DNA of 64,000 bases from Hydractinia symbiolongicarpus (lineage: Eukaryota; Cnidaria; Hydrozoa; Anthoathecata; Hydractiniidae): assembly GCF_029227915.1 (NCBI RefSeq), contig NC_079876.1:13392001-13456000 (forward strand). Direction: 5' to 3'. Every line of letters begins with the position of its first letter. Positions within the stretch are counted from its first letter, which is position 1. Below the pieces are notes generated by a model. It ran no database searches, was not told the origin of the DNA, and was given only the letters and a program-made list of their open reading frames with translations. Both the position numbers and the translations under genes were made by a program. Below are positions 28,776 to 42,300 of the stretch, piece after piece.

Positions 28776-29710
28776 TCCTCAACCTCTACTTTTAAAAAAG
28801 CATTGTCTACAAACAACTTACATATTCCGATAACAGTTTTATGTTTACTATCCAAGAACTACTTTCCGTTATATCTCCGTCGTCGTCGAAGTCATTGTCC
28901 GTATCAGAAAAATAACTTTCATCACTGCAATTATTTTAAATTTTAAGATTTTATTCCGACTTGCTGATAACTTCATCGAAGGTGTATTTTCATCGACATC
29001 ATCAAACCATGGCCCTTTACTTATACTTCATAACCTTCTTTTAGTAGGCAAGGTTAAATTATAAGTGCTACTTTTTTTACTCTTTCTTGAAAAACGGAAA
29101 GGATTACTTTTATAACTATATTTCGACATGATTCCAATTCAATATTAAGATTTCCAATAGCATGGCACATAGCCGTATAAATGCACAGATTTTCACTTCG
29201 ACTTGTTAGATAATTTTGTTTGTTATTTTTTAAAAAGATGATTACGTTTTTGTTAGGACAATTACCTACATCAGCTGGCTTCAAATTTTTGTGACCTCAG
29301 ATCTCATATGCATGCTCTTTTTTTAATGATTTTTTATACGACAACATTTATATATACAATACAGCCTGAATGTAATCTACCGTGTACACGCTAATATCAC
29401 ACCTTTGCAGTCGTTTGTCTTTTGTTATAATTAAATCCCTTAAAGGTTTAGCGAGTTTATATTTGCGTGTTAAAAAACAATGCGCTCGCGAAGAAGTATC
29501 GGAGCAATTATATTTATAGATGCATTGTGTAAATGTATTGATAAGCTATTCCCTTAAGTATTAGCATAAAGTAATTAAATAATAAAAATCATACGCGAAG
29601 TTTTATAATACATTGCGCGGGAATGTATTGTTGATTTAATTACTTAAAAAGATTCCAGCGCGTTTACTTTAAGAAACATATGAGAAGCATTGTTCACAAC
29701 TATTAAATGT
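28776..29710. other. no gene recognised
   Basis: AT-rich. A 76-codon minus-strand frame at 29054-29284 has no recognisable motif and no splice context. It might be a further piece of the transposon upstream of the Mutator relic. Confidence 0.35.
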
Positions 29711-29978
29711 CGCTTTTCGTTTATAAACTTTTAAAATGTGGTCTTAAAAAACATTTCTATCACCGCTTTTCGTTTTTAAACTTTTATAATGCAATTTAAA
29801 AAAACATTTCTATCGCTGCTTTTTGTTTATAAACTTTTAAAATGTTATCTAAAAAACATTTCTATCGCCGCTTTTCATTTTAAAACTTTTAAAATGTGAT
29901 TTAAAAAAACATTTCTATCGCCGCTTTTTGTTTATAAACTTTTAAAATGCAATCTAAAAAAGCATTTCTATCGCCGCA
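29711..29978. repeat. 53-54 bp minisatellite, five copies
   Basis: Units begin CGCTTTTCGTTTATAAACTT, continue TTAAAATGT..TC.AAAAAACA and end TTTCTATCGC. Copies start near 29711, 29764, 29817, 29870 and 29923. The units are directly adjacent with no distinct spacers, so it is not a CRISPR. Confidence 0.9.
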
Positions 29979-30582
29979 GACAAATTTAACTTTTTCAGAC
30001 AAATGACATTTCATAAAAATACCTGAAACAAACAAATTAACTTTAATGAAAGACTTTTTTGAATAGAAAGAAAATTAAATTATACTGGCTATAAAAATCG
30101 TGGAGCTCGCAAAAATAATCGTGGGACACACAATCCTTCGTGGAGATATATTTAATTACTGCAATTAAAAATTTCAAAGGAGTTCGCGCAAAATAGATTG
30201 CTAAAATTGATCTTGCAACCTATTGTGATTAAACAATCGATCGCGTGGGGTCATTGTTTATTAGCGAGGCAAAAAAAACAAAAGCTATCGCAATGTTATT
30301 GTTCTGTGTAACTATTCATACATATATTACAAAGTATAAACTATCTAAAAAATATTATTATGTATATTTTAATACGGGAGTTCCATATTATGCATAGTGT
30401 TTACAAAAAATATGCTCAACTCATTTTGCACATATTTCCTTGAGCACCTTCAAATATTTTCATGGAATATAAATTATTTTTCCTATATGTCATGAATTTT
30501 TTGCAAAAAACCTCAAAAAAAAACTTTACAGTAACCCTAACTTGCATTTTTTATTTTTAATATCAATTTTCAGCCAACTATC
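29979..30582. other. no gene recognised
   Basis: AT-rich spacer between the minisatellite and the LINE fragment. Confidence 0.4.
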
Positions 30583-30826
30583 ATCATCATTCATTCATCG
30601 TTCTCGGCTTAACGTCCATGCTAGCATGGGTTGGACGGGGTATATTAATGACCCTCTTCTAATCTGATCTAGACTGTGTTCGATGTAAACTCAACTTCCT
30701 CTGTATCAAGTTTGTCCTTATAACCTTCTGCCAAGTCTTTCTCGGTCTGCCTCTGGGCTTTGCCCCAGGAACTATCAAGTCTCTACACTTTCTTACCCAA
30801 TTATCCTCCTCCATTCTTTCCAAGAA
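30583..30826 (-). mobile_element. LINE 3'-end fragment
   Basis: Matches the 3' end of the LINE at 44266-45505 in the same orientation (shared TCGGCTTAACGTCC, GCTAGCATGGGTTGGACGGG and GGTCTGCCTCTGGGCTTTGC). It ends in the same ATC/ATTC microsatellite tail. It carries about 70 bp (around 30659-30737) absent from the 44-kb copy, so that copy has an internal deletion there. Confidence 0.88.
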
Positions 30827-31513
30827 CTATAAAAAGATAATTCACATATAAGATTTACTTTAAAACAGGGTAACTATTTAATTAGCAGGGTATCTAGCCA
30901 ATTCTCACATTGATATTTCCTCAAAACAATCGTGCCAAATTTTAGACTTTGTGCTTGTCATAACACTCTCCTCTTTTATGCTTATTTTTTAATTTTACAA
31001 AAGGAATGTTGATTGCGAAGTCTTTTATGAATAAATTTGTTTTTGAATTTCACTTTGATAGGAAAAAGTGTGGAATAATCTTCCAGACCAAGTGACCTGT
31101 GATGAAAGTCTGCTTTCGTTTTAGACTTTCATCTCTAATGTATTTGGCAAATTCTAATGGAGATCACTTTTTAACTTTTTAATTTTTTTTTTATTGAGCT
31201 GAAACAATCCACCAGCTATAGGTTTTGTGATTTTCTGGGCTACTTTAAATATTTATTATTATTATTATTTAAGCAGATGCTCATTTTTCAGTGCTGCTTA
31301 TTGCTTACTAACTACAACCTGTTAGTGTGTGTTATTGCTCTTTAGCACCAGGTGAGGACCAAGTTTTAACTTTTATCTCCTCCTTTATACCGCCACACTT
31401 TAAGTAAAGTTTAAATCTCCATTAAGACACCTATTTACCATGCATGTTCTTACAATTTAAATATGCTAAATAGTTCTATGTTTTTTTTTCTTTAGTTTAA
31501 AATTAAACATAAA
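30827..31513. other. upstream region of NOL12
   Basis: No other gene. A pyrimidine-rich tract ending CTTTAG at 31494-31495, 18 bases before the NOL12 ATG, could be an acceptor for a 5' UTR exon. No TATA-type promoter is clear. Confidence 0.4.
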
Positions 31514-34500
31514 ATGGGAAAAGTTCCTACTCCTGGACATAAGAAACGCAACAAACTGATCCTTTCGTTTGATGACAGTGCACGGAAGTAAGTTATGATT
31601 TATCATCCTAAAAGTGGATTGCCTTTATTAAAAGGTTCCACCACCTACGTTTAGTAAATCTAGTTTGTATATTTTAAAGTTTTATAGTTAAATTTTGCTA
31701 AACAGCTTTTTTCATTTAATCTATTTCACCTGTACCTTTGTCTTGTCTAAAAGCTTTTTTTGTGTGGAATTTTATGCTTTGTTTGCAACCGCATACACAC
31801 AGACACACAGGCAGCAGCTTTTAACAAAAAATAAGAGTAACACTTTTTACCATACGTGATGCATCTATATTAAATAAAACCTGGCAAAATTTTTGTAAAC
31901 ACAGCTCCAAGCATCAGTACTTGGCAATTAGAAAGGCTGTTAAGTGAGATCAGGCTTGTAATTTATTTAAGAGAATATTTAACTGGTTTTCGAAAGAGGC
32001 GGCAACAAAGAAAAGAAAAAGCTCAAACTGAAATCGAGAAAAAACTGAAAAACAAAATCAGACAAGAAAGAACCAAAGTAAGCAAATTCTATTTTCATCC
32101 TTGTATATGCTGAGTTTCATAGCGCATCTAAAGTATGTTTTTCTCATCCTGTTTAAACCTACACAGTGTATGATAAATGCTTAAATTCACCTTAATCATG
32201 ATTTAAAACAAAAACAAATTTAAAGCAAATAGATTCATAACGTACTAGAAATCTTGTTGTTATGAAGTGAGTTTAAGAATTTAATACAGGATGCAAACAT
32301 TATTTTGTTATTTCTTAGCTGTCTAAAATTATGTTTGCATTAAAAATATTTAGCCTATTCATGTGAAATTCACAATCTGATGCTTTGGATTTTTTTTTAA
32401 TTTTTATATTTTTATATTCAACACTTACTGGTACTTTCACGTTTTCGAATTCACAAAATTAAATTCCTACAAAAAAGTTTTGAACTTGATTCATCTCTAT
32501 AATAATAGCCATCATCTACCTGTTTGTCTGTCTGTTACAGGAAACATGAAATGTGATACCCTGTGGATTTTTTCATGGGTTGACGACTAGTTAAAATAAA
32601 ATCTTCCAAAATGTAAAGTTTTTAATAATACTCAGTTACAAATCATCATATTGTTGAAACATTTTGCGAATGGCCTGATTCTCACGAATTTTTCAAAATT
32701 TTCAGGCACAAGTACTCTGAAATAGAAAGTATGATACTGCAGTCATATGGTTATTTCTAGTGTGAATTTCTTATTTATTTATTTAGAAGCGAAAAGCAAA
32801 TCAAGATAAAATTAATGATATTTTACAAGGAATTCGTAAGATTTTTAATATAATTTATTGGGGATGCTTCCTGAACAAATTTTCACGCAATGATTTTTTA
32901 CAAGAATCCTAGCTTGAAGAGAAAAAATGTTAAGAAATTGATTGTCTAAAAAGTGATTAGAAAGCTTATCTCACTGTCTAAAGCCACCCTTTGGTTTGTT
33001 TTTGAAATCAAACAACATTGTGTTTTTTTTGGTAAAGTTGCGAGTTTATGTAGTGTCACGCAACCACAAATTAAGCCTTACAAGTTCTATGAGTGCAAGA
33101 ATCTTATTATTTTTTCTGGAAAATGTGTTTTTTGTAATCCGATCTAATTTTCTTTAAAATATATACATTCCACTTTTTTGTTTAGACATGCCATACGACA
33201 ATATGAACACAACATCCGAGCAATGTGAGAAAGTTGATTTTGGTACACACGAGGTCACGATAAAAACAGATATTGATTTCGCGGAAACAGGGTTGATTAT
33301 GGCACAATCTAAGGTTAACTTTAGGCTTTTTTACAAGATGTTTGTTTGTTTATTTGTGCTGTTTTGAATTTTAACTAAGCAGCTTCATACGTAAAACAGA
33401 AACTGATTTAATTTTTTCTCTCAATTACACGTTCATAGCTCCTTTGGGTATATATACTCTACAGTGCTAAACACGTCCTAGAATCTCCCAAATAACCTAA
33501 AATTAGACCTTAAAATGTTGATTTCTTCTAAAATGATCATTTGTTATTTTATTTTATTTTTGAATAGTAACTTTTTATTATTACAAAAAAATGAGGTTCA
33601 TGTTTTTTTTGACATTGAAACAAGAAAAGACTTAAGACAATTAATTCTGATATATAATAGTAAAGCACGATTTACTTGTTACGTGGTGTCATTCGTAAAG
33701 AGTGAGCCAATGACATAAATTTTTAGGATTTACGTACAGGGCACTTTTGTTACACTCATAAGCGCAAGAAATGCACACATAAAATTTGGTACTTGTTACA
33801 ATATTACCACTGGGTTTGTTTACAAAAGAGAACAGCCTCGACGTTGTTTGATGTTGTTCTTACAGGTAGCTTAGCTACCCTATTGCTAGATTTAGGATTA
33901 AACTAGCATTTATTACTTAATACTCAGTAAAAGGACAAGTTTGAATATTAAACTTTTTCACTATAGCTAGCTGACTAAAGTATGAAAGGACAAGACTGGG
34001 CTTTTTAGCTGGGTTAAAAGTCAAAACTTAAGAGGAAAATTACATCACAGTTTTTAAAACTATATTACACATGTTTGAGAACACCTCCTGGGGAAATTCA
34101 TTGTTCATCAAGTTACCCCATATGGGTAATATGGAAGATTTCTTCATAAAAAACATCAGAAACTTTTTCATGTGGATTACTTTCACATTAACAAAAATTA
34201 AAAAATTTAAAGATAAACTTTTGCGATTTTGTTATTTATTAGTTTTCAAATTTCTCACTGGAAAGTTTTAAGGTTTAAAACCCATGTTCCACAGTAACTT
34301 TTCGTCCTTATTCTAATGTCATGTCATATTCATGTAAATCCAATGATCTAAGCCACGATTCCTTAGCTTCCAACACGTCTCGTTCACAAGTTTTACCGCT
34401 AGCCAATATGATGGACAACGTCGAGGAACCCTTGGTAATTTTGAAAAAATGTGGCTCTGCCTTACGATTTTCAGATTTTTGCTGCTGATATCAGCATATC

Positions 34501-35091
34501 TTAGCCCTCGAGTGCCACACCTCCGTATATATAGGAGTTAATTATCTTTAATTATTAGTAACTTCATTCCTCCTTTAAAACTTTCTAAAATATGGAACAG
34601 TTTTTATACCTTTTTTAGTGCTTTCTCCTTAAATTTCACCTAAGAACCTCCGAACCTTCTTCTAAAATCCCTGAATATTATGAATTTAAAAAACTTTGAC
34701 CACTTGGTTATTTGGCATGTATAGCGGCAGTTTTTTAGTATTTGAAATGGGCATTGTTTTTGTTTGTGCAGTGTTTTTTTAAAAATATTAGTTTGTTGTT
34801 GTTTATACTGCTCCTGGAATAACCTAAATGTTGAATGATGTGTTATATACACATTGTAGAACTAGCTATCAGTTCCCTGACCCTCTTTGTTTGTTTTATT
34901 TTTATTTTAACATTGAATTTATTGATTGATGTTTCTGTGATTATCTTTAGAATGATGAAGTTACACCAGCAAGTTCTAAGCTAAAAGAAGTCAAGAAAAA
35001 AGAAAAACCAGTGAAAAAAATGCACAAAGAAAAACCAGTGAGAAAGATAAACAAATATAAAGGTGGAAAAGTTAGAAGGAAGAAAAAATGA
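31514..35091 (+). CDS. NOL12: nucleolar protein 12 (Nop25 family)
   Basis: A nucleolar RNA-binding protein needed for pre-rRNA processing. Five exons with GT..AG borders and consistent phases: 31514-31587, 31972-32077, 32787-32835, 33186-33313, 34951-35091. Total 498 nt, 165 residues plus TGA. The diagnostic block KLILSFDDSARKEYLTGFRK spans the first intron. It is followed by the basic coiled segment (RRQQRKEKAQTEIEKKLKNK) and then YDN.. and VTIKTDIDF, which correspond to the conserved YDHP..VTV strand in animal NOL12. The tail is Lys/Arg-rich (KVRRKKK) and suits nucleolar localisation. Somewhat shorter than the vertebrate protein (about 210 residues). The start is the only ATG before the conserved block. 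Confidence 0.93.
32494..32590 (+). repeat. interspersed repeat copy (family of 4359-4614)
   Basis: Begins TCTCTATAATAATAGCC, contains GTTTGTCTGTCTG and GTGGATTTTTTCATGGGTTG, and ends ACGACTAG. Shortened internally. It lies in the second NOL12 intron. Confidence 0.75.
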
Positions 35092-36320
35092 GTTGTAGAT
35101 TTAAATCTTGGGTCATAGATTTAAACCCCGACTTGATAAATAGGGATATCAACAGCTTGATTGTGAAGCAAGAATTAAAAACACGTTGGTGTTGAAAATG
35201 TTGCACTGAGAAGTCATGAACACAAATTAAAAATGTTTGATCAACTTCTGCTGCAACTGTGCAGAATATGTATTTTGAAAGTTTGTAAAGGACATTATTG
35301 TTTTTATCTTTTCCATTTTCTTGGTTGACATTGAGTAATTTTCTCATTTGTTTACGTTTTCGTATGTAAATACTAGCTACCTGGTATCTTGTGTTTTTTT
35401 TATCACTTAAAAATAATAATGATGTTTCATGTCTGATATTTTTTTTATGAAATATCTGTTCAACTTATTGACCAGCAAGGACTTAAAGGGGCTACAAACC
35501 GGTTAAAATACTCACATTCCGTATATCCCGCTCACATATTAAATATACGCAAACGCGTTTTGCGCAATGAACAGACCAGTGCACTTTGCTCGCTGGTTCA
35601 ATAATTTTTTTTGAAAAGTATATCACAAAGAAATATTTCAGCGAGTCTCATTCTGGATGAGAACATGACCAACGCTGGAGAAGATAAAAATTCTAGATTC
35701 GAGTCTGTAAAATACATACATGCCTGAAAAATAGCCAGTTTGTTTTTCGCCGCCATCAGTTCGACTTTCGTGGAATTCACTAAAATCGAAAACCAACAGC
35801 CGTTCCGTTGCCCCTTTAAGTTTGGTAAATTTATTGTAGGAGAAGAAAAAGGGGTCTTCTTTATAAGAAACATAGATTTTTATGGTAAAAAGTTTATGGT
35901 AAAATGAATCAAAATTTGGTTTTAGTTATCAACAATATACAGTTTAGGTTTAATGACTTTTGATAGTTGACTGTGATATAAACTTTTATTTTAAGTCTTC
36001 ATTTTATGTTCGGATATATATCAACATTTTTATTGGTAGAGATTTAAATTGTTAACGGAAATTGTGTTTTAAAAAATGAAGTATTGTGTTTAGCACCTGG
36101 AAGGCCTGCTACGGAGATGGACTATCTCTTTAATAATAGCCATATTCTGTGTGTTCAAAATGGCTGCTTGTAACTTCATTCCAGGTTCCACACAGAGTTA
36201 ATAATTTGCTGACGGGTGGCCCCACTGATTTTTCCACGGGTAAGCGACTAGAACATTAATAATATCTATACATTACTTGTTTAGCCAAAAAGTTTAAAAC
36301 AACATGTTGATCAAATAAAG
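35092..36320. other. intergenic between NOL12 and the zinc-finger gene
   Basis: Holds NOL12 3' UTR sequence and a copy of the TCTCTTTAATAATAGCC repeat at 36124-36251. An acceptor-like TTACTTGTTTAG ends at 36284, so the zinc-finger gene may have a 5' UTR exon further upstream. Open frames at 35072-35347 and 35598-35873 (minus) show no motifs. Confidence 0.5.
36124..36251 (+). repeat. interspersed repeat copy (family of 4359-4614)
   Basis: Begins TCTCTTTAATAATAGCC and ends TTTTTCCACGGGTAAGCGACTAG. About 128 bp, full length by comparison with the 4-kb copies, diverged in the centre. Confidence 0.75.
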
Positions 36321-39300
36321 ATGAAAACAAACGAAGGAGGAGAAGGAGGAGCGTTACAAGACGAGAGCAAAGCTGATGTACTAAGGTATGAAGATCTGAA
36401 AGAAAGAAGTGGTCAGATTGCTGAAGATCAAATTAAAGTTGAAGAAGACTTGGATGATGTTGAGTGTGACCAAGGCGGACAACAGAACACTGAGAAAAAT
36501 GTTCAAATAAACACCGTCTACCAAAAAGATAGAGAGATCGAAAATTCGGAGCAAAACGATGTAGAGATGGGTAATAAAGAACAAGACGACGGAGAGTTAA
36601 ATAATGCAGAGCAAAACAATGGAGAGGTGAATGATGCAGAGCAAGGCGATGGAGAGATGAATTCTGCAGAGCAAGACGATGGAGAGATAAATAATGCAGA
36701 GCAAGCCGATGGAGAGATAAATAATGCAGAGCAAGCCGATGGAGAGATGAATTCTGCAGAGCAAGAAGATGGAGACAATACGACTGTGTTGTTAGTGGAA
36801 GTAAATCTATCAAAAGAAGACGGATCATCAGAAGCTGTAACTTTAGAACTTTTATGCCCCAGCTCTCTCGTGGTTGAAGAATCAGAGGTATATAGAATTT
36901 TTCAGCATGTGAGAAAAGTGAGACCCGATACCCAATACCCTGACATCAATACCTGAGACCCAATACCCTGATATTTTTTTTTAATATATATTTTTTTAAT
37001 ATAAACAATAATAAAACACATTTTATATGCATGTTTCTTCGTTACACGGAAATATTTGTTGCACGTAATATGCGAATATGGTGCTGGCTCAACAATAGTT
37101 TTATATCGCTAGAAACTACAATGAAACTAGCATCCTAAAAATTTTTTGTCTGCTCAAACATGAATAATTAAGGTGATCATAGACGTTTTTAAATTCATTA
37201 GAAAATGTTTGTTTTTTCGTTGTAGAGTCGAAATAACTCCTTTTGGTTTTCGAAACCACCATTAATTTTGTATATTGTCCGATATAATATTTGACTGAAT
37301 TTTTTCTCTATAACCATACCAAGTTGATACATTTTCGTGAGTGTAGTTGAGAAGGAACAAGACATAACCATTAAAAAAAGTCTACTAAGTTTCTCATATT
37401 TTTTTCGCTATGCTTCAAAAAGGTTTGACCAAATTTAACTTGCAAGCAATGCAGACAGTATGCGTGTATATTTCGAAACTTTTAAACCGAAACCAAATTA
37501 GAATGTTCTCTTCTTGTTCATTCCAACTGTGAATGGTTGTTCTTCATTTTTAGCATTTTTCACATCATATGTATCGCCAAATCCTTTAACGGAAGGTACG
37601 CCTTGCTTCGAATAAACCAACATATCATCTCTGATATTTTATGTTGAAAAAACAAGAAATTAATGAGAAAAAATTAGGATTTTTATTAAAATAAAACATC
37701 GCCGAAAAAATGTTATGAATAAAAATTCAGGGTATCTGGTCTCAGGTATCGGTGCCAGGGTATTGGGTCTCGGGTATCACATAGAGTATCAGGTTCCACT
37801 TTTCTCATATCCCAATTTTCAGAGTCCTTTGGTGTTTCGATTTGATGATATATATGTAGACATCTGCATTTCAACTTAGTTTTGTCCGTTAAAATTATGA
37901 TTTTTTTTTTCTCTGAGAGAGAGAGCTTGTCTTTTTCAGGCTGTTGTCGGATCATGCGTCAGGTTTATTTCCACAGGAAGCCAACATGTAGTTGTTATTG
38001 AAAACTAAAGTAGTCCATCATATGAATTATTTTAACGATGCTCCACCCTTGTACCTTAATAAGGCAATTAATTTTCGCAAATTTCGTAAGTTTTTGTCAT
38101 TTTCGCAAAAATGAATTAACGCAGAAATTATAAGTAAATTTGTGAAAACTCTTCTCCTAGTTTGGCTAGGCGGATATTAATGCAATGTGTATATACATGC
38201 TGTGTGGGCTTGTATATATGCTGTGCGGACTTTATATATGCTGTCAAGGCTGTATAAATTCTGTGCGGACTGTATATATGCTGTGCAGACTGTATATATG
38301 CTGTACGTACTGTATATATGCCGTGCGGGCTGTTTATATGCCGTGCGAGCTGTATATACGCCGTGCATGCTGTATACATGCTGTGTGAGCTGTATATATG
38401 CTGTGCAGGCTGTTTATATGCCGTACAGGCTGTATATATGCCGCACAGGCTGTATATATGCTGACATATATAGCGCATGTCGGCAACTTGACAATGTCGG
38501 ATTAACGTATGAAGTAAATTTAAAATATAATACAGTTAACTCTCCGTGATTCGAATTCCCACGGAAAAAGTTTTTTTGTTCGAATTATAGAGAGATTTGA
38601 ATTATAGAAAGTCCAGGGGGCTTCCACCGAGTCAGGGAAATCAGGGAAAGTCAGGGAATTTTATCTGACCCATTTTTGGGGAAAGTCACAGCATTTTTTG
38701 TCTTTTAACTTGACTTACACTGATAGAACTTTACTGACAGGCTCTGTTAGTCATTCAGTGGAACTAACATACTCTTGACCATTTTATGTAGTATATGGAT
38801 TAAAGCTCTATCAATACGGTAAGTTATGTTGCGACAAATACGGTTTAAACGGTTTTAGTTAATTTGTTTTTCTCTTTGGCTGTAGAATTCTTGAAAAAGT
38901 CAGGGAAAGTCAGCGAATTTGACCTCAAAAAGTCAGGGAAAGTCAGGAAATTTGATACCATATTTTCGGTGAAAACCCTGAAGTCTCTGTAATTCAAACG
39001 TTCAGCTTCAGAGATTGATAAATTCAAATTAGAGAGAGAAATACGTTAATTTCAAAATCTAAAAAATTTTTCAATCTTTATTTTCATACTTTACATAAAA
39101 AAGAAACTCTATTTGAAAAACTGTTGAATATTTGATTGCTTTACATTGGAGAGGCGGTCTCTTTCAACAATACGAGTTGCATCACCAAGTACTTTTCTCA
39201 GGTCGACACCAAACGATGTAAAAAAGCTGTAATCTTCTACGATGTAATTTGATCGACTTTGCTGTTAGGCCTTCACTATCAGAATGTCCATCTTTTTCTT

Positions 39301-42300
39301 CGCTATCTTCCACTTCCACACCACCAGTAACTTCGTAGAAAGATAAACGTTTTGAAAAATACGTTCGAAAGACAATTTTTTAATTTTAGAAAAACATTTA
39401 AATTTGTCAAAGCCCTGTTTACACTCTAAAATTTGAATTAGGGAGCGTGCTGAAGGGACTGAAAAACTGTTGGAGTTGTAGAAAGTTTTTTAGAAGAGTT
39501 TGTTAAAGAAAATTGACGGTGACTGCGCACTCGTTCGAATTATAGAAATATTCGAATTATAGAGATTCGAATTAGAGGGAGTCAACTGTACCATTCTTTC
39601 TATCCTCCTGCAAAATGTTACATTGCTACATAGTTCGCATAAGTTTATCTGCTATAGGTACTTAGTACTATATATGTCTGGATTATTTTGACATATCTAA
39701 CGCACCTAAAATGGCATGTGAACTTGTAGCTTAAAATAAGAGAAAAAAAAGTCTTCAAATAGTTTTCTTCGCAATATTCAATTCTCATGACGTATTAGGA
39801 CTTCATTAAAATTAATTTCCTTCAGCTATCTGCTGCACTTTGCGGCTGATGTTACAAACTCTCCATCTCAGCTGTTATTTTCACTACGTTATCAGACATT
39901 TTTATTTAGAAATTTAAATTTTTAGTTTATTTATTTTAAATTTTTAGCCTCAGTCCGCAGAAAAAGAGCCTGGACACGAGAGAGATAAAAGACAATTCGA
40001 ATGCGATATTTGCCACAAGAGCTTTAAGCAACGTCATCACCTGAAAGCACATCTCATGATTCACACTGGAGAAAAACCGCATAAATGTGAAGAGTGTAAC
40101 AAGGCTTTTATAAAAAAGCACGACTTGAAACGTCACATGCAAACTCATGCGAAAGAAGAAACTCCTGATTCAAAATTGGAAGAGGATTCGAGTAGAAAAA
40201 TATTTCGCTGCGACGAGTGCGACAAAACGTTCGCGCGCAAGAAAGGATTGGTTGCACATTCGATTATTCACAAAGGGCGACAGTTCACCTGTAGTGTGTG
40301 TGAGAAGCGTTTCTACCGCGGCGCTGATTTGCAACGCCATGCATTAATTCACACTGATAAAAAACCTCACAAGTGTGACACCTGTGGAGAAGAGTTCCGA
40401 CATAGCTTCTTGTTAACCAATCATATGAAACGACACACGGGTGAAAACCTTCTGTTTTGTTCCTTCTGCGATAAAACATTTGTTTCGATTAGCCGTCTTA
40501 AACAACATTTTCGGACACACACGGGGGAGAGGAGTTACATTTGTGATGTGTGTGGTGATAGTTTTGTACATCACAGCACTTTAAAGTCTCATAAGCTCTC
40601 TCACAGCGAGGTGCAGCCTTACACGTGCAATGAATGTGGAAAATCTTTCAACAGGAAATCGAACTTGAAAAAACATTTACGAATACATAACGACGAAAAA
40701 ATTTATAAGTGTCACCTCTGCGGAGAAGGGTTTATGCATCACAGTACAATGAAGGCGCATATATTTGTACACGGCGGAGAAGATCCGTTTTCGTGTAATT
40801 TGTGCGGCAAGACTTTTAATCGACGTTCGAATTTAAAAAAACATCAACGCATCCACCTCGTTCAAGCCATTCAAGAGGAGATCATAACACCACGTGTCGA
40901 ACGCGCATCCGTAGAAGTGAACACATGTGAAACGGCAGCTATGCAACTCATGACAGAAGACGTGGCGGCTTGTCGAGCGATAATGAATGAAGATGGCGTC
41001 GTTGTTGCGGAGGAATCGGAGTAAGTAGTAAAACATTTGTTTTGTGAAAAAAAAATTCTTTATATGCCTACTATAAATTTGCGAATTATCAAAAAATTGT
41101 CGCTTAAAATGTTTTTGTCAAACTTTTTCTTATTAATAGCATTGTATAGGCGTTTAAAAATTTCACTGTGATGTGATCTCGTATCTAGCAAAAATATTTA
41201 ATTAAATTTTATTTTAACAGAATATAAAAGAAATCAAAATATCGAGAACGATTTTCCTCGCAAGATATAAAATTCCTGAATTTTGTAAAAATTTATTCTC
41301 GCAAAATATTAAAGCTCCTAACTTTCCGAAAATTAATGCTAACGCTTAGCATTTGATTGGCTGAAAATATATCTCACAATTTAATGAGAGTTGCTTCAAA
41401 CAGATAGTAGATTTCGGCTCATGCTTTACAAAAAATATTTCTGTTGAATTAACACAATATATTACTTTATTTATTTTTTTCTTTTCACGTGAAATTTTAA
41501 AAAGTTTTTAATTCGTCAAATTTCTTCTCTTTACAAAAGGGCTAGGAAAAGAATTTTTTATTATTATAAATAAATTACATTTCTGGTAAAATTTCACGAA
41601 TTTTTTATTAACTATATTTCGTAAGGAATAGTCCGCCAGTACTTCATTACGCCAAAATTTATATTTATTACATAATCGATTTTTTTCTTAACCCATCCCA
41701 AAATTTCGATACGAAACATCACTGTTGTTCGCTCATAATGTATTTCCATTGACTGTATCTACGCTCCCATAAAGGATTCAAAGTATCGTATGTGAAAAAA
41801 GGATGTTGAAGAAAAGAATGACCGATCGTCAACACCAGGTCAGGGTAGCTTCGCCTCGTTATGGTGGTATCAGAAACAAGCTCTTCTTGTTTCTTACGTC
41901 TTCACTTTACCCACACAACATCCCTTCTCTACATGCAATACTTTCCAAGACCTCCACTGGATAGTGACAACCAATCTAAATACAAAATCAAATCTTTTCT
42001 AACCCTGCGAAACCTTAAACGGACTAAGGTTATGTAGCGCAAGTTACAACACAACTTAAGAAATTGTAAGGAGTTGGAGGATCTGTGCATCGGTAGCTCA
42101 GTCGGTAGAGCGTTCGACTCACGCCCGAAAGTTCATAGGTTCGATCCCACATAAGGCTGTTGTCTGGTTAGGTAGGAATTTGATTTAAACATGCTAGAAC
42201 TGCCGTTATAATCTCTTCCAGAACCAGTTAAGGGGTAATATCTCTTAAATTAGTGATTACATAAAATATAAATTGATAAATAGATTGACTCTTTGATAAT

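Noticed and set aside
29711-29978. Possible CRISPR-like array
   Set aside because: Units are contiguous and wholly similar with no unique spacers, and the genome is eukaryotic; a minisatellite.
36381-36828. Minus-strand frames rich in Ser/Cys/Leu
   Set aside because: Shadows of the 30-nt coding repeat in zinc-finger gene exon 1.
38128-38549. Four overlapping 63-120 codon frames with repeats on both strands
   Set aside because: Artefact of a 20-bp minisatellite that lacks stops in all frames.
42087-42160. Functional tRNA gene
   Set aside because: A and B boxes present but acceptor and anticodon stems do not pair.
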